From positions 1-34,517 of the forward strand of contig CAJTTU010000008.1 in the NCBI GenBank assembly GCA_910579325.1: DNA of 34,517 bases, written 5' to 3'. Below the pieces are notes generated by a model that saw nothing but the letters and a program-made list of their open reading frames with translations, was not told the DNA's origin and searched no databases. The stretch is from an uncultured Lachnospiraceae bacterium (lineage in GTDB: Bacteria > Bacillota > Clostridia > Lachnospirales > Lachnospiraceae). A program made the position numbers and the translations under genes. How positions within the stretch are numbered: position 1 is the first letter of the stretch; each line of letters starts with the position of its first letter. Positions 1 to 6,939 of the stretch are shown here, piece by piece.

Positions 1-187
1 TGACTTAAAATCACGTTTTAACAGATCTTCTGATTTCCGGGCTTGCCGATCCGCTTTCGTGATTCCGTTTGGTTTGCGCCTGGGATGGTGGCTGATGCCG
101 ATATCCTCCATGACACGGTAAACAGTACGTTCGCTGGGAATATCCACATTTTCAGGCTGTTTTAACATTAATGATTTTGTCAAGATT
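1..187 (-). pseudogene. IS3-family transposase OrfB fragment (middle part), cut by the window edge
   Basis: The minus strand is open and encodes the region just before the catalytic core of an IS3-type OrfB, including VYRVMEDIGISHHPRRKPNG and then TKADRQARKSEDLLKRDFKS, running off the window at position 1. This is exactly the part missing from the neighbouring copy at 220-806. The segment coding for LLKRDFKS occurs in both copies (1-27 and 741-767) with at least one base difference, so they are two copies and not one split gene. The reading frame stays open through 168-187 but stops resembling OrfB upstream of MLKQPENV, so the fragment is probably truncated near its junction with the inverted repeat at 188. 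It is not a functional transposase as seen here; the catalytic part would lie to the left of the window. Confidence 0.75.
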
Positions 188-211
188 AGTTGACACATTT
201 TCCTCAAGGAT
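188..211 (+). repeat. Left terminal inverted repeat of the IS element
   Basis: AGTTGACA followed after eight mostly unmatched bases by TCAAGGATTT matches the reverse complement of 1178-1201 without gaps. It lies just downstream of the orfB stop, as expected for the 3' end of an IS3-type element. Confidence 0.7.
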
Positions 212-219
212 TTTGTATC

Positions 220-806
220 CTATGCTGCTTCTTTCAGGGAATCATAGTATCGCTGCCGTTTTATCATGGGAGGAAGACCTCCATTAGAGGAACAGATCCT
301 CCGGTTATTCCAATAGCTGATGAAATATCTCCAGATCAGGGTTTTCAGTTCATCCGTGCTCATCTTCTCTGTATCGTAACGGTCATAGAGTAGTTCAGAT
401 TTCATTCTGGCCCACATGCTCTCGCAGCGGGCGTTATCATGGCATCTGCCGCCTGCACTGTTCATGCTCTGCCGTATGCCATACTTCCGGATTACATCCC
501 GGTAAAGCTGGCTGGTGTACTGGCTTCCCCTGTCACTGTGGATAATTGCCCCATGGATGTCCGGATATGTCTTCGCCGCGTTTTCCAGTGTCCGCGCACA
601 TAATGGAGCTTTCATATTAGTATCCATCGCCAATCCAACCACGCTGGAATCGAAGCAGTCAAAAACAGCGGAAACATACAGCTTTCCATCGCTGGCTTTG
701 ATCTCTGTTATGTCTGTTACGCACTTGACCAGCGGCTCCTCTGACTTGAAATCACGTTTTAACAGATTAATTCGCCGTCTTTGGTTTTAAGGGCAATGAA
801 CTTCAT
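220..806 (-). pseudogene. IS3-family transposase OrfB, internally deleted and frameshifted
   Basis: The gene starts at the ATG at 806-804, overlapping the orfA stop as ATGA. It reads MKFIALKTKDGEL and then hits TAA at 761-759. In the next frame the catalytic integrase core (rve, DDE type) is intact: the first Asp lies in CVTDITEIKASDGKLY, the second in IIHSDRGSQY, and the Glu in HDNARCESMWARMKSELLY. It ends at KRQRYYDSLKEAA. The N-terminal DNA-binding and linker part is missing, with a junction near 767/768. About 100 residues are absent compared with the family. The catalytic triad is preserved, so decay is recent. A GTG at 642 could start only a fragment lacking the first catalytic Asp. Confidence 0.85.
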
Positions 807-1141
807 TCTTTCGTTTTTGCTGACCTCAGACGGCTCGCGGCGAAAAAAGCGCTGGCTTCCTCCAGAAAGTCATTTTCCTTCTTCAAACGGCGGATTTCTT
901 TTTCCTGTTCCTTAACCAGCTGGCGGAGCTGAAGAAGTTCCTGGTTAAGGGTCATGGCGCTTTGCGGAGTTTGTGAACCTGCCCCAAGGTCGAGGCTGCC
1001 AAGGCGGTTGGCCCGTACCCAGCCATACATGGTATTCTTTGGAACCCCCAGTTCTTTGGCGGCTTTTGCTTGTCCGATTTCCTTTGCGAGTTTCACTGCC
1101 TGTACTTTGTATTCATGGTCGTATTGCCTGTTTTCTGCCAT
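803..1141 (-). CDS. IS3-family transposase OrfA (helix-turn-helix)
   Basis: A 112-residue protein. The N-terminal half is a transposase_8/HTH_29-type helix-turn-helix (residues about 8-50, KVQAVKLAKEIGQAKAAKEL then a VPKNTMYGWV recognition helix) that binds the IS ends. The C-terminal half is a leucine-zipper-like coiled coil (about 68-95, LNQELLQLRQLVKEQEKEIR) used for dimerisation with the OrfAB fusion. The final TGA overlaps the orfB ATG, the usual geometry for coupling or programmed -1 frameshifting in IS3 elements. The ORF is complete, but its partner is broken, so it can at most act as a repressor of related copies. Confidence 0.85.
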   Translation of the reverse strand: MAENRQYDHEYKVQAVKLAKEIGQAKAAKELGVPKNTMYGWVRANRLGSLDLGAGSQTPQSAMTLNQELLQLRQLVKEQEKEIRRLKKENDFLEEASAFFAASRLRSAKTKE

Positions 1142-1177
1142 TTTTGTTCACTCCTTATTCTCTTGATTATATCTCAA

Positions 1178-1201
1178 ATCCTTGAGAATGGGCTGTCAAC
1201 T
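1178..1201 (+). repeat. Right terminal inverted repeat of the IS element
   Basis: The reverse complement begins AGTTGACA and contains CTCAAGGATTT, aligning without gaps to 188-211. It lies upstream of orfA, as expected for the transposase promoter end. Confidence 0.7.
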
Positions 1202-1292
1202 TTTTTTATACCACATCAAATCTCCCCTACTCGATTCATTTTTGTGCAAAAAATTTATTACACTCCCTTTCTTCCATGTTCCCAATTTTCAA

Positions 1293-1400
1293 AGGTCTTT
1301 GGGTACGTCTGCCGATGAGGCACTGGCAGGTTGTTATCAGCTGCTGAAATGTCAGGAAAGGCGGAATTGGCGGCGATTTGATCTTTCAATTATTTTCTGA
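1293..1400 (+). pseudogene. Possible coding remnant between the IS and the ATPase gene
   Basis: In one plus-strand frame the text reads like the C-terminal end of a real protein: ADEALAGCYQLLKCQERR, then a basic aromatic stretch and a stop at 1398-1400. No start codon with a ribosome binding site precedes it, and the frame runs back into the IS end. I do not recognise the family. It may be the tail of a gene removed or disrupted with the IS, or an accidental open frame. Confidence 0.25.
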
Positions 1401-1406
1401 TATGAT
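1378..1406 (+). promoter_or_regulatory. Sigma-A-type promoter for the ATPase-nuclease pair
   Basis: TTGATC at 1378-1383, a 17-base spacer and TATGAT at 1401-1406. A purine-rich ribosome binding site (GAGAGAGGTGA) and the ATG at 1446 follow about 40 bases downstream. The pair therefore appears to be transcribed independently of the IS. Confidence 0.65.
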
Positions 1407-1445
1407 ATAGAAAAGCAATTTAAAGCAGAGAGAGGTGATTGCCGC

Positions 1446-2780
1446 ATGCACAGGCTGATTATTAATAAGTTGGGGCCGATTGAACGATGTGAGCTGAAGT
1501 GTGTCCCTTTTCTTACGCTGACAGGGTTTCAGGCGTCAGGAAAGAGTACGATTGCCAAAGTTATTTACTATTTTAGAACGATAAAAGAAGATATTGAGGA
1601 ACTCGCCAAAAAGCAGGCGTTCAATGCCGTTCCCATAAGCGGGATGGAGGATGAATATGATGTCGGGCATGGCATGGGGCTAAAAAAGAGACTGGAAGGC
1701 TGTTTGCGGGAAAAATTTTTGAGTACGTTTGGCTCGTCATGGGGAATGCCTGACGATATGTATATCGAATATTATTATACGGAAACTTGTTTTGTGAAGA
1801 TTTCTCTGAAATGCGATATGGAGCATCAGACGCCCAATTATATATGGGTAACCTTTAGTTATGAATTGAGAAAATTCTTGCGGGAAAATAACGATTGTTT
1901 TTCAATGACTCCGCTTGGGGTGCCGGAGGACGAAATCAGGCTGTTCAGAAAAAAATTGTATGAAATGTTTGAAGACAGCTGTTCTGTTGTGTATATTCCG
2001 GCAGGCCGCAGTATGATCACTTTGTTGTCGAATCAGCTTAATTATATTTACGCGAATATGGATGACATTCAAAAGCGCTCGCTGGACAGGTGTACAAAGG
2101 ATTATCTGGAGCGGACTCTGCGTATTAAGCCTGAATTTTCGGACGGTCTTCGGGGACTGGCCGCGTATTCCCGCGGCAAGACGGGTGTGTCGTCCACGAT
2201 TGTCCGTCAGGCGTTGGAACTGGTTGAAAAAATCCTGCGGGGCACATATTGCTACAGCAACGGTGAAGAACGGATTAATCTTGACGACGGAAGGTATGTG
2301 AAGATTAATTTTTCATCCTCGGGACAGCAGGAATGTGTTTGGATATTGAATTTGTTATTTTATTATCTGTTACAGCAAAAACAGATTTTGTTTGTTGTGG
2401 AGGAACCGGAATCTCATTTGTTTCCTGCTTCGCAGAAATATATTACGGATCTGATTGCACTGGTGAGCAATTCCGGCCATTCCGTGGTGTTGACGACGCA
2501 CAGCCCTTATGTGCTGGGAGAATTGAATAATCTGTTATATGCCCATGGGATTTCGTCTGAATGTTTGAAAAAAGCGGAAAAGATTATTCCGCAGTCGCTA
2601 TGGCTTGATTACCAGGCCTTTGACGCGCGGTTTGTGAAAAACGGCATGGCTGAAAATTGTATGGATGCGGAGATTCATATGATCTGCAATGAGCGCATCG
2701 ATGAAATTTCGAAAGTAATTAATGATGATTTTGACATGCTTTTAGAATTGCAGTGTGCAAATGAGAAAGGTGCGGTGTGA
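1446..2780 (+). CDS. ABC/RecF-like AAA ATPase, first gene of a putative defence pair
   Basis: A 444-residue soluble ATPase of the AAA_15/AAA_21 (SMC/RecF/OLD) group. Seen directly: Walker A GFQASGKST at residues 27-35; an ABC-type signature SSSGQQE at 290-296; Walker B ending in a catalytic acidic pair with the OLD-like VVEEPESHLFP (317-327); and a switch histidine in LTTHSPYVLGEL (His352). The chain ends about 90 residues later with no TOPRIM nuclease domain, unlike OLD or GajA, so any nuclease activity should come from the next gene, 3 bases downstream. Proteins of this group act in DNA repair or anti-phage defence (Septu PtuA, PARIS AriA, retron ATPases). Start ATG follows GAGAGAGGTGA. The gene looks AT-richer than the housekeeping genes around it, suggesting transfer. 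The ATPase assignment is firm; the defence role is inference. Confidence 0.85.
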   Translation: MHRLIINKLGPIERCELKCVPFLTLTGFQASGKSTIAKVIYYFRTIKEDIEELAKKQAFNAVPISGMEDEYDVGHGMGLKKRLEGCLREKFLSTFGSSWGMPDDMYIEYYYTETCFVKISLKCDMEHQTPNYIWVTFSYELRKFLRENNDCFSMTPLGVPEDEIRLFRKKLYEMFEDSCSVVYIPAGRSMITLLSNQLNYIYANMDDIQKRSLDRCTKDYLERTLRIKPEFSDGLRGLAAYSRGKTGVSSTIVRQALELVEKILRGTYCYSNGEERINLDDGRYVKINFSSSGQQECVWILNLLFYYLLQQKQILFVVEEPESHLFPASQKYITDLIALVSNSGHSVVLTTHSPYVLGELNNLLYAHGISSECLKKAEKIIPQSLWLDYQAFDARFVKNGMAENCMDAEIHMICNERIDEISKVINDDFDMLLELQCANEKGAV

Positions 2781-2783
2781 TCT

Positions 2784-3206
2784 ATGCCCTTGAAAGGTTT
2801 TCAATCATTATGCAATAAGCACGCCGCTCGAATTGTGTCAAAGGATGAGGGCAATCCGCAATATCATAAAGGAAATAATATTGGAAAAGCATATGTGACA
2901 CACTATAAAATCGACGGCGTTGTGATCACGAAAAAAGAGAGATGCGATTACCTGCTGATAAATGAGGAAACACATACGGCGTATTTAATCGAATTGAAGG
3001 GTTCGGATCTGGTGAAAGCGGCAAGGCAGCTGGAAATAACGGAAAACCATTTGCATCGGGAGCTTTCCGGCTATCAGGTGCGGTATCGTATTGTGGCGAA
3101 CAAATGCAAAACCCAGGAAATCCGTACATCTGAATACAGAAAGTATCAAATCCGATGGAAAGGACGGCTGATTCAGCGGACGGGTTTTGTTGAGGAAAAT
3201 ATATAG
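2784..3206 (+). CDS. Small predicted PD-(D/E)XK nuclease-like protein, partner of the ATPase
   Basis: A 140-residue protein I cannot place in a named family. It shows a restriction-endonuclease-like core: Asp55 in a beta strand (CDYLLI), then Glu70-Leu71-Lys72 in AYLIELKG, which is D-X14-ExK, followed by a helix (LVKAARQLEITENHL, about 76-90) and a further strand (YRIVANKC). This order of strand-Asp, strand-ExK and helix is typical of PD-(D/E)XK nucleases. It begins 3 bases after the ATPase stop, with AGAAAGGTG inside the end of that gene as its ribosome binding site, so the two are co-transcribed and likely coupled. The expected role is a nuclease effector gated by the ATPase, analogous to PtuA-PtuB but with a different nuclease fold. 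The frame continues 44 codons beyond its TAG stop (separate entry). Confidence 0.7.
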   Translation: MPLKGFQSLCNKHAARIVSKDEGNPQYHKGNNIGKAYVTHYKIDGVVITKKERCDYLLINEETHTAYLIELKGSDLVKAARQLEITENHLHRELSGYQVRYRIVANKCKTQEIRTSEYRKYQIRWKGRLIQRTGFVEENI

Positions 3207-3341
3207 CAGGCGCCGCTTAAGAAAACGAATGAGATTTCAAAAGAGGAATACGAGGCGTTCCTGGTAAAATATGCAAAGAAGCATTACATAAAAACATGGA
3301 GTCTGAGCTATAAACAAAGTATATATGATAAAAAACGATAA
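3207..3341 (+). pseudogene. 44 open codons in frame after the amber stop of the nuclease-like gene
   Basis: Directly after TAG at 3204-3206, and in the same frame, 44 sense codons run to TAA at 3339-3341. The product would be charged and helical (KTNEISKEEYEAFLVKYAKK) and looks like real protein. No ATG, GTG or TTG start exists in this frame. It is most simply a C-terminal extension cut off by a nonsense mutation, or a remnant of another gene. Stop-codon readthrough is possible but unsupported. Confidence 0.4.
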
Positions 3342-3353
3342 GGAACCAGATAG

Positions 3354-6300
3354 ATGAAAAAAAAGATTTACGCGGTAAAAAACGGGAGAAAGACAGGAAT
3401 TTTTAATGAATGGCTGAAATGCTCCGAGCAGACGGGCAAATATCAGAATGCAAAATTCCGCAGCTTCGAATACCGGAGCGAGCTTGAGACGGAGGCGGAG
3501 GATGTGCCCGGCAGCCTGCGGCATGCGATAAAAGAGGCGCAAAGGTATCTGGGGGATTTGGTGTATCTGGGTGAAAGCGCCGACTATTTGGAGGATGAAA
3601 GCTGGGAGGAGGACGGCTTTCTGTCCTTCGGCGATGGGTCCGAAGCGGAAAATCCGGAGCTTTTTTCCGGCAGGAGGGAAGAAGAAGATGCGGATACCGG
3701 GGATGCCGACGAAGAATTTGACGAATGGAAGGATGCTAACAGGGAAAAAAACACCGGGCTGACAGAATACTGGGCGGTCTCGGAAGACATGAAACAATGC
3801 GTTCTTACCATCAAAGACCGGGAACAGAGCGACAGTGCCAGGGCGGCGGCGGCAGCCAATCTGAAACGGCATTTGGAAAAATGCCTCTCGGATGCGAACC
3901 TGAATAAATTGACGGCTGTTTACAGGGATAAAAAAGAGGATAACGCCATTGGCTATGATCCGCCTGCCGTATCGACTTTTGTGAATCGGATGTTATCCGC
4001 ATACCCGAAGCCGGAACCGTCAGAAGAAGAGAACAGGAAGGAAGAACCGGCAAAGGAAGCCGGTGACGAGGCTTCCATGCGGCAGCTTCTTTTGCAGGCC
4101 GAAGCCGTGGAATATGAACTGAAGGCGATGGTTCTTGGGCAGGATGCGGCCATCGAGAAGCTTCGGGCGGCATATTTTGACAGGGAGCTGACGATCCGGC
4201 TGCAGCCAAGTAAGGGGGGCCCCAGAAACGTATTCCTTCTGGCAGGGCCTCCGGGAGTGGGAAAGACTTTTATGTCCGAGCTGTTTGCCAGGAAGCTGGG
4301 ATATCCTTTCAGGCGGTTTGACATGTCAGGATATGCCACGCAGGATGCGGAGGGAGACCTTCAGGGCTGGGCCCGCCAGTACAGGAATACGGATAGCGGC
4401 GGCGCGCTTACCGAGTTTGTGGATGAACATCCGCAGTGCGTCCTTTTATTTGACGAGATCGAAAAAGCGGACCGCGGCGTCATCTTGATCTTTTTACAGA
4501 TTTTAGATGAAGGCGTCTTAAGGGACAGGTTCCATGAGAAGGACGTATCCTTTAAAGATACCGTTATATTTTTCACAAGCAATGCGGGCCGGCAGCTTTA
4601 CGGCGGCGGGCAGAATGAAAACCTTACGCTGCTTCCGGAGAAGGTGGTGATCGACGCCCTGGGGAAGGATATCAACCCGAGGACAAAGCAGCCCTCCTTT
4701 CCGCCGGAAATCCTTTCGAGAATGTCTTCCTACACGGTTCTGATGCTGAACCATTTAAAGGCGGATACCATTCTGAAGCTGGTGGAGAAGGATATAGAGA
4801 GCCGGCTGAAAAAAATAAAAAAGAAATATGGTTATGAGCTGGCGCAGGGAAAGGAATACCTGGCCCGGACTATATTATATTCCATGGGCGGCAGCGCGGA
4901 TGCCAGGAATGCTTCCAAAATAGCAGGCAAGCTTATTCATAAGGAATTGTATGAGTTTTTGAAGCTGGCGGAGGAAAAGCGGGGGCTTGATGAAAGCGGC
5001 GTGGCCAGGATCGAATGGAAATGTGATTTTGAAGATGCCGAAAAGAACATAAAGGACTTCTATTTCGGGGAGAGGGACTGTGTCATTCCCGTCTTCGGGA
5101 CAGTGAAATATGAGCCCGCCGGCAGGATCAAAAGTAACAATGTCCATGTGAAGGACACAGTGAATCTCAAAGAGTTTACGGAAATGCTCCGTAAGGAAAA
5201 TGTTCTTTTCGCAGTCGTCGATTACATTTATGGCCTGGAAAATGCGGGGAACGGGCTTAACGCCGTAGATGCCAGGACGGCCGGGCGGGATGCCTTCTTA
5301 ACGCTCCGGGAGGAGGATAAGGAAATCCCGGTGTATATTCTGGACAGAAGCGGCGGATACGGCTATACGGAAAAAGAAAAAAATGCCCTTATGTTAAAGG
5401 GAGCCGGGGGATTTATCGAGAGCAAATATTTCAGGAGCCAGCTGGAACAGGCCTACCTGGACGTATGCTGCCAGGCGGTAATGGAGACTCTGGCGGTGCG
5501 GCATCAGATCCTGACCTATAAGACCAGAAAAGAATTTGATGAGAAAGCCAATGCCGGAAGTATCATTTTCTGCGATTTCAGGCTTGAAACGGCAGTGGAG
5601 ACCGAGGATAAGTCTTTGATGCTGTCCGACGATCTGCGCCCGGATAAAAGCTGGGATGATATTTATGTGTCGGAGGATCTCAGAAAAGAACTTGAATTTT
5701 TTATCCATTATCTCCGGAATCCCAAGATGTACAATAAAAAAGGCGTGAGGCCAAGGGGCGTTTTGCTCTATGGCCCTCCGGGAACCGGAAAGACCTCGCT
5801 GGCCAAGGTTGTGGCCTCGGAATCCGGCGTGAATTTTTTGTCCGTCAGCGCAAGCGAGTTGTCTAACAGCGGTCCTCAGAAGGTACAGGATGTATTTCGT
5901 GCCGCGAGGAAATATGCGCCTGCCATCCTGTTCATTGATGAAATCGACGCCATAGGCATGAAACGTGAGGATTCACATTTGCCAAACCCGGCGCTGAACG
6001 CATTGCTGACCGAGATGGACGGGTTTATCAGGAGGGATGACAGGCCGGTATTTGTCATGGCGGCCACGAACCTTGGGAATAAAATTGACTTTGCCCTCCA
6101 GCGTCGTTTTGACAGGCTGTTTGAGATGAATGGACTGGATAAAAAAGGAAGAAGATGGATGTTGGAAAAACTCATCAAAAAGCAGGGCGATATGTTTGCC
6201 GTTTCTGATGAAAAGCTGGAAAGCATTGTCGATAGATCTGCTAGAATGAGCCCGGCCAGGCTTGAACAGGCAGTCGAGGCGGCTTTGCGGGAGGGAATCC

Positions 6301-6914
6301 GGTCAGGCCAGATCATTGACGACGATTTGTTCGATGAGATATTTGAAAGGTGCGGCATGGGGGAAGAAAGGGCCGTTGCTTCCCAAAAGGAGGTCGCGTG
6401 TACCGCGTACCACGAGGCGGGACATGCCCTGATCAATCTGTACTATGGCGATACGCCCAGCTATATGAGCATCGTGGCGCGGGGGAATTATGGAGGATAT
6501 ACGCTGACTGAAACAAGGGAATGGTATCCGTCCAAAAAATATTTCCTGGAAAGAATCTGCGCGGCGCTTGGCGGCAGGGCGGCGGAACTGGTATTTCAGT
6601 ATGGCCTGACCTCCGGCGCGGCGGCCGATTTGCGTGCCGCTACGGGCATTGCTGAGGATATGGTGTGTAAATTTGGAATGTATGAGGAAGAAATCGGCCT
6701 GGCGGTGATCAGAGGGAACGGGCTTCCGTATAACGAAAAGGCAAATGAGCTGATCAACCGGATTTTATCAGAACAGATGAAAGAGGCAGCAAACATAATC
6801 GAGGCGAACCGGGATGCCATGGAACGGCTGGTAAAAGCAGTCATGGAAAACGGGAGGAAGTATCTGACCGGGAAAGAGATCGTGAAGGCGGCAGGCAAAC
6901 TGAATAAGAAGTAA
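3354..6914 (+). CDS. Tandem AAA+ protein: ClpA/B-like module, receiver-like domain and soluble FtsH-like zinc protease
   Basis: 1186 residues. Residues 1 to about 240 are unique and include an acidic stretch. A ClpA/B-like AAA_2 module follows, with Walker A GPPGVGKT at 298-305 and Walker B VLLFDEIEKA at 363-372. Residues about 590-705 resemble a response-regulator receiver (Asp623, Lys691). The second AAA module is FtsH-like: GPPGTGKT at 807-814, FIDEID around 860-865, arginine-finger region RRFDR at 917-921. The C-terminal M41 peptidase has HEAGH at 1020-1024 and a third zinc ligand candidate Asp1092 in SGAAADLRAAT. No transmembrane segment is visible, unlike genuine FtsH. It should therefore be a cytosolic ATP-driven protease, substrate unknown. 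AAGGA lies 9 bases before the ATG. It may belong to the upstream ATPase-nuclease unit or be an independent quality-control gene. Confidence 0.85.
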   Translation: MKKKIYAVKNGRKTGIFNEWLKCSEQTGKYQNAKFRSFEYRSELETEAEDVPGSLRHAIKEAQRYLGDLVYLGESADYLEDESWEEDGFLSFGDGSEAENPELFSGRREEEDADTGDADEEFDEWKDANREKNTGLTEYWAVSEDMKQCVLTIKDREQSDSARAAAAANLKRHLEKCLSDANLNKLTAVYRDKKEDNAIGYDPPAVSTFVNRMLSAYPKPEPSEEENRKEEPAKEAGDEASMRQLLLQAEAVEYELKAMVLGQDAAIEKLRAAYFDRELTIRLQPSKGGPRNVFLLAGPPGVGKTFMSELFARKLGYPFRRFDMSGYATQDAEGDLQGWARQYRNTDSGGALTEFVDEHPQCVLLFDEIEKADRGVILIFLQILDEGVLRDRFHEKDVSFKDTVIFFTSNAGRQLYGGGQNENLTLLPEKVVIDALGKDINPRTKQPSFPPEILSRMSSYTVLMLNHLKADTILKLVEKDIESRLKKIKKKYGYELAQGKEYLARTILYSMGGSADARNASKIAGKLIHKELYEFLKLAEEKRGLDESGVARIEWKCDFEDAEKNIKDFYFGERDCVIPVFGTVKYEPAGRIKSNNVHVKDTVNLKEFTEMLRKENVLFAVVDYIYGLENAGNGLNAVDARTAGRDAFLTLREEDKEIPVYILDRSGGYGYTEKEKNALMLKGAGGFIESKYFRSQLEQAYLDVCCQAVMETLAVRHQILTYKTRKEFDEKANAGSIIFCDFRLETAVETEDKSLMLSDDLRPDKSWDDIYVSEDLRKELEFFIHYLRNPKMYNKKGVRPRGVLLYGPPGTGKTSLAKVVASESGVNFLSVSASELSNSGPQKVQDVFRAARKYAPAILFIDEIDAIGMKREDSHLPNPALNALLTEMDGFIRRDDRPVFVMAATNLGNKIDFALQRRFDRLFEMNGLDKKGRRWMLEKLIKKQGDMFAVSDEKLESIVDRSARMSPARLEQAVEAALREGIRSGQIIDDDLFDEIFERCGMGEERAVASQKEVACTAYHEAGHALINLYYGDTPSYMSIVARGNYGGYTLTETREWYPSKKYFLERICAALGGRAAELVFQYGLTSGAAADLRAATGIAEDMVCKFGMYEEEIGLAVIRGNGLPYNEKANELINRILSEQMKEAANIIEANRDAMERLVKAVMENGRKYLTGKEIVKAAGKLNKK

Positions 6915-6939
6915 AACGGCGGTATTTATCACGCCCCTT

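Larger units (their letters stand above)
188..1201 (-). mobile_element. Internally deleted IS3-family insertion sequence
   Basis: The two ends are imperfect inverted repeats beginning AGTTGACA (188-195, and the reverse complement at 1194-1201), with a second matching block TCAAGGATTT further in. Between them the minus strand carries an OrfA (803-1141) overlapping an OrfB start, the usual IS3 layout. The element is about 1.0 kb. A normal member with a full OrfB of roughly 280 residues would be about 1.3-1.4 kb, so some 300-400 bp are missing, all from the 5' part of orfB. No convincing target-site duplication is visible (left flank ATT, right flank TTT). The element is probably immobile by itself but could be moved by an intact relative. 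Confidence 0.8.

Noticed and set aside
1446..2780. ATPase as a complete OLD-family nuclease (OLD/GajA)
   Set aside because: The protein ends about 90 residues after the switch histidine, leaving no room for the TOPRIM domain of that family.
3204..3206. TAG read as a sense codon (pyrrolysine or programmed readthrough)
   Set aside because: Nothing around the stop suggests a recoding signal, no pyrrolysine gene is in the window, and TAG ends other genes here (mfd, spoVG, cls). A nonsense mutation or a remnant is simpler.
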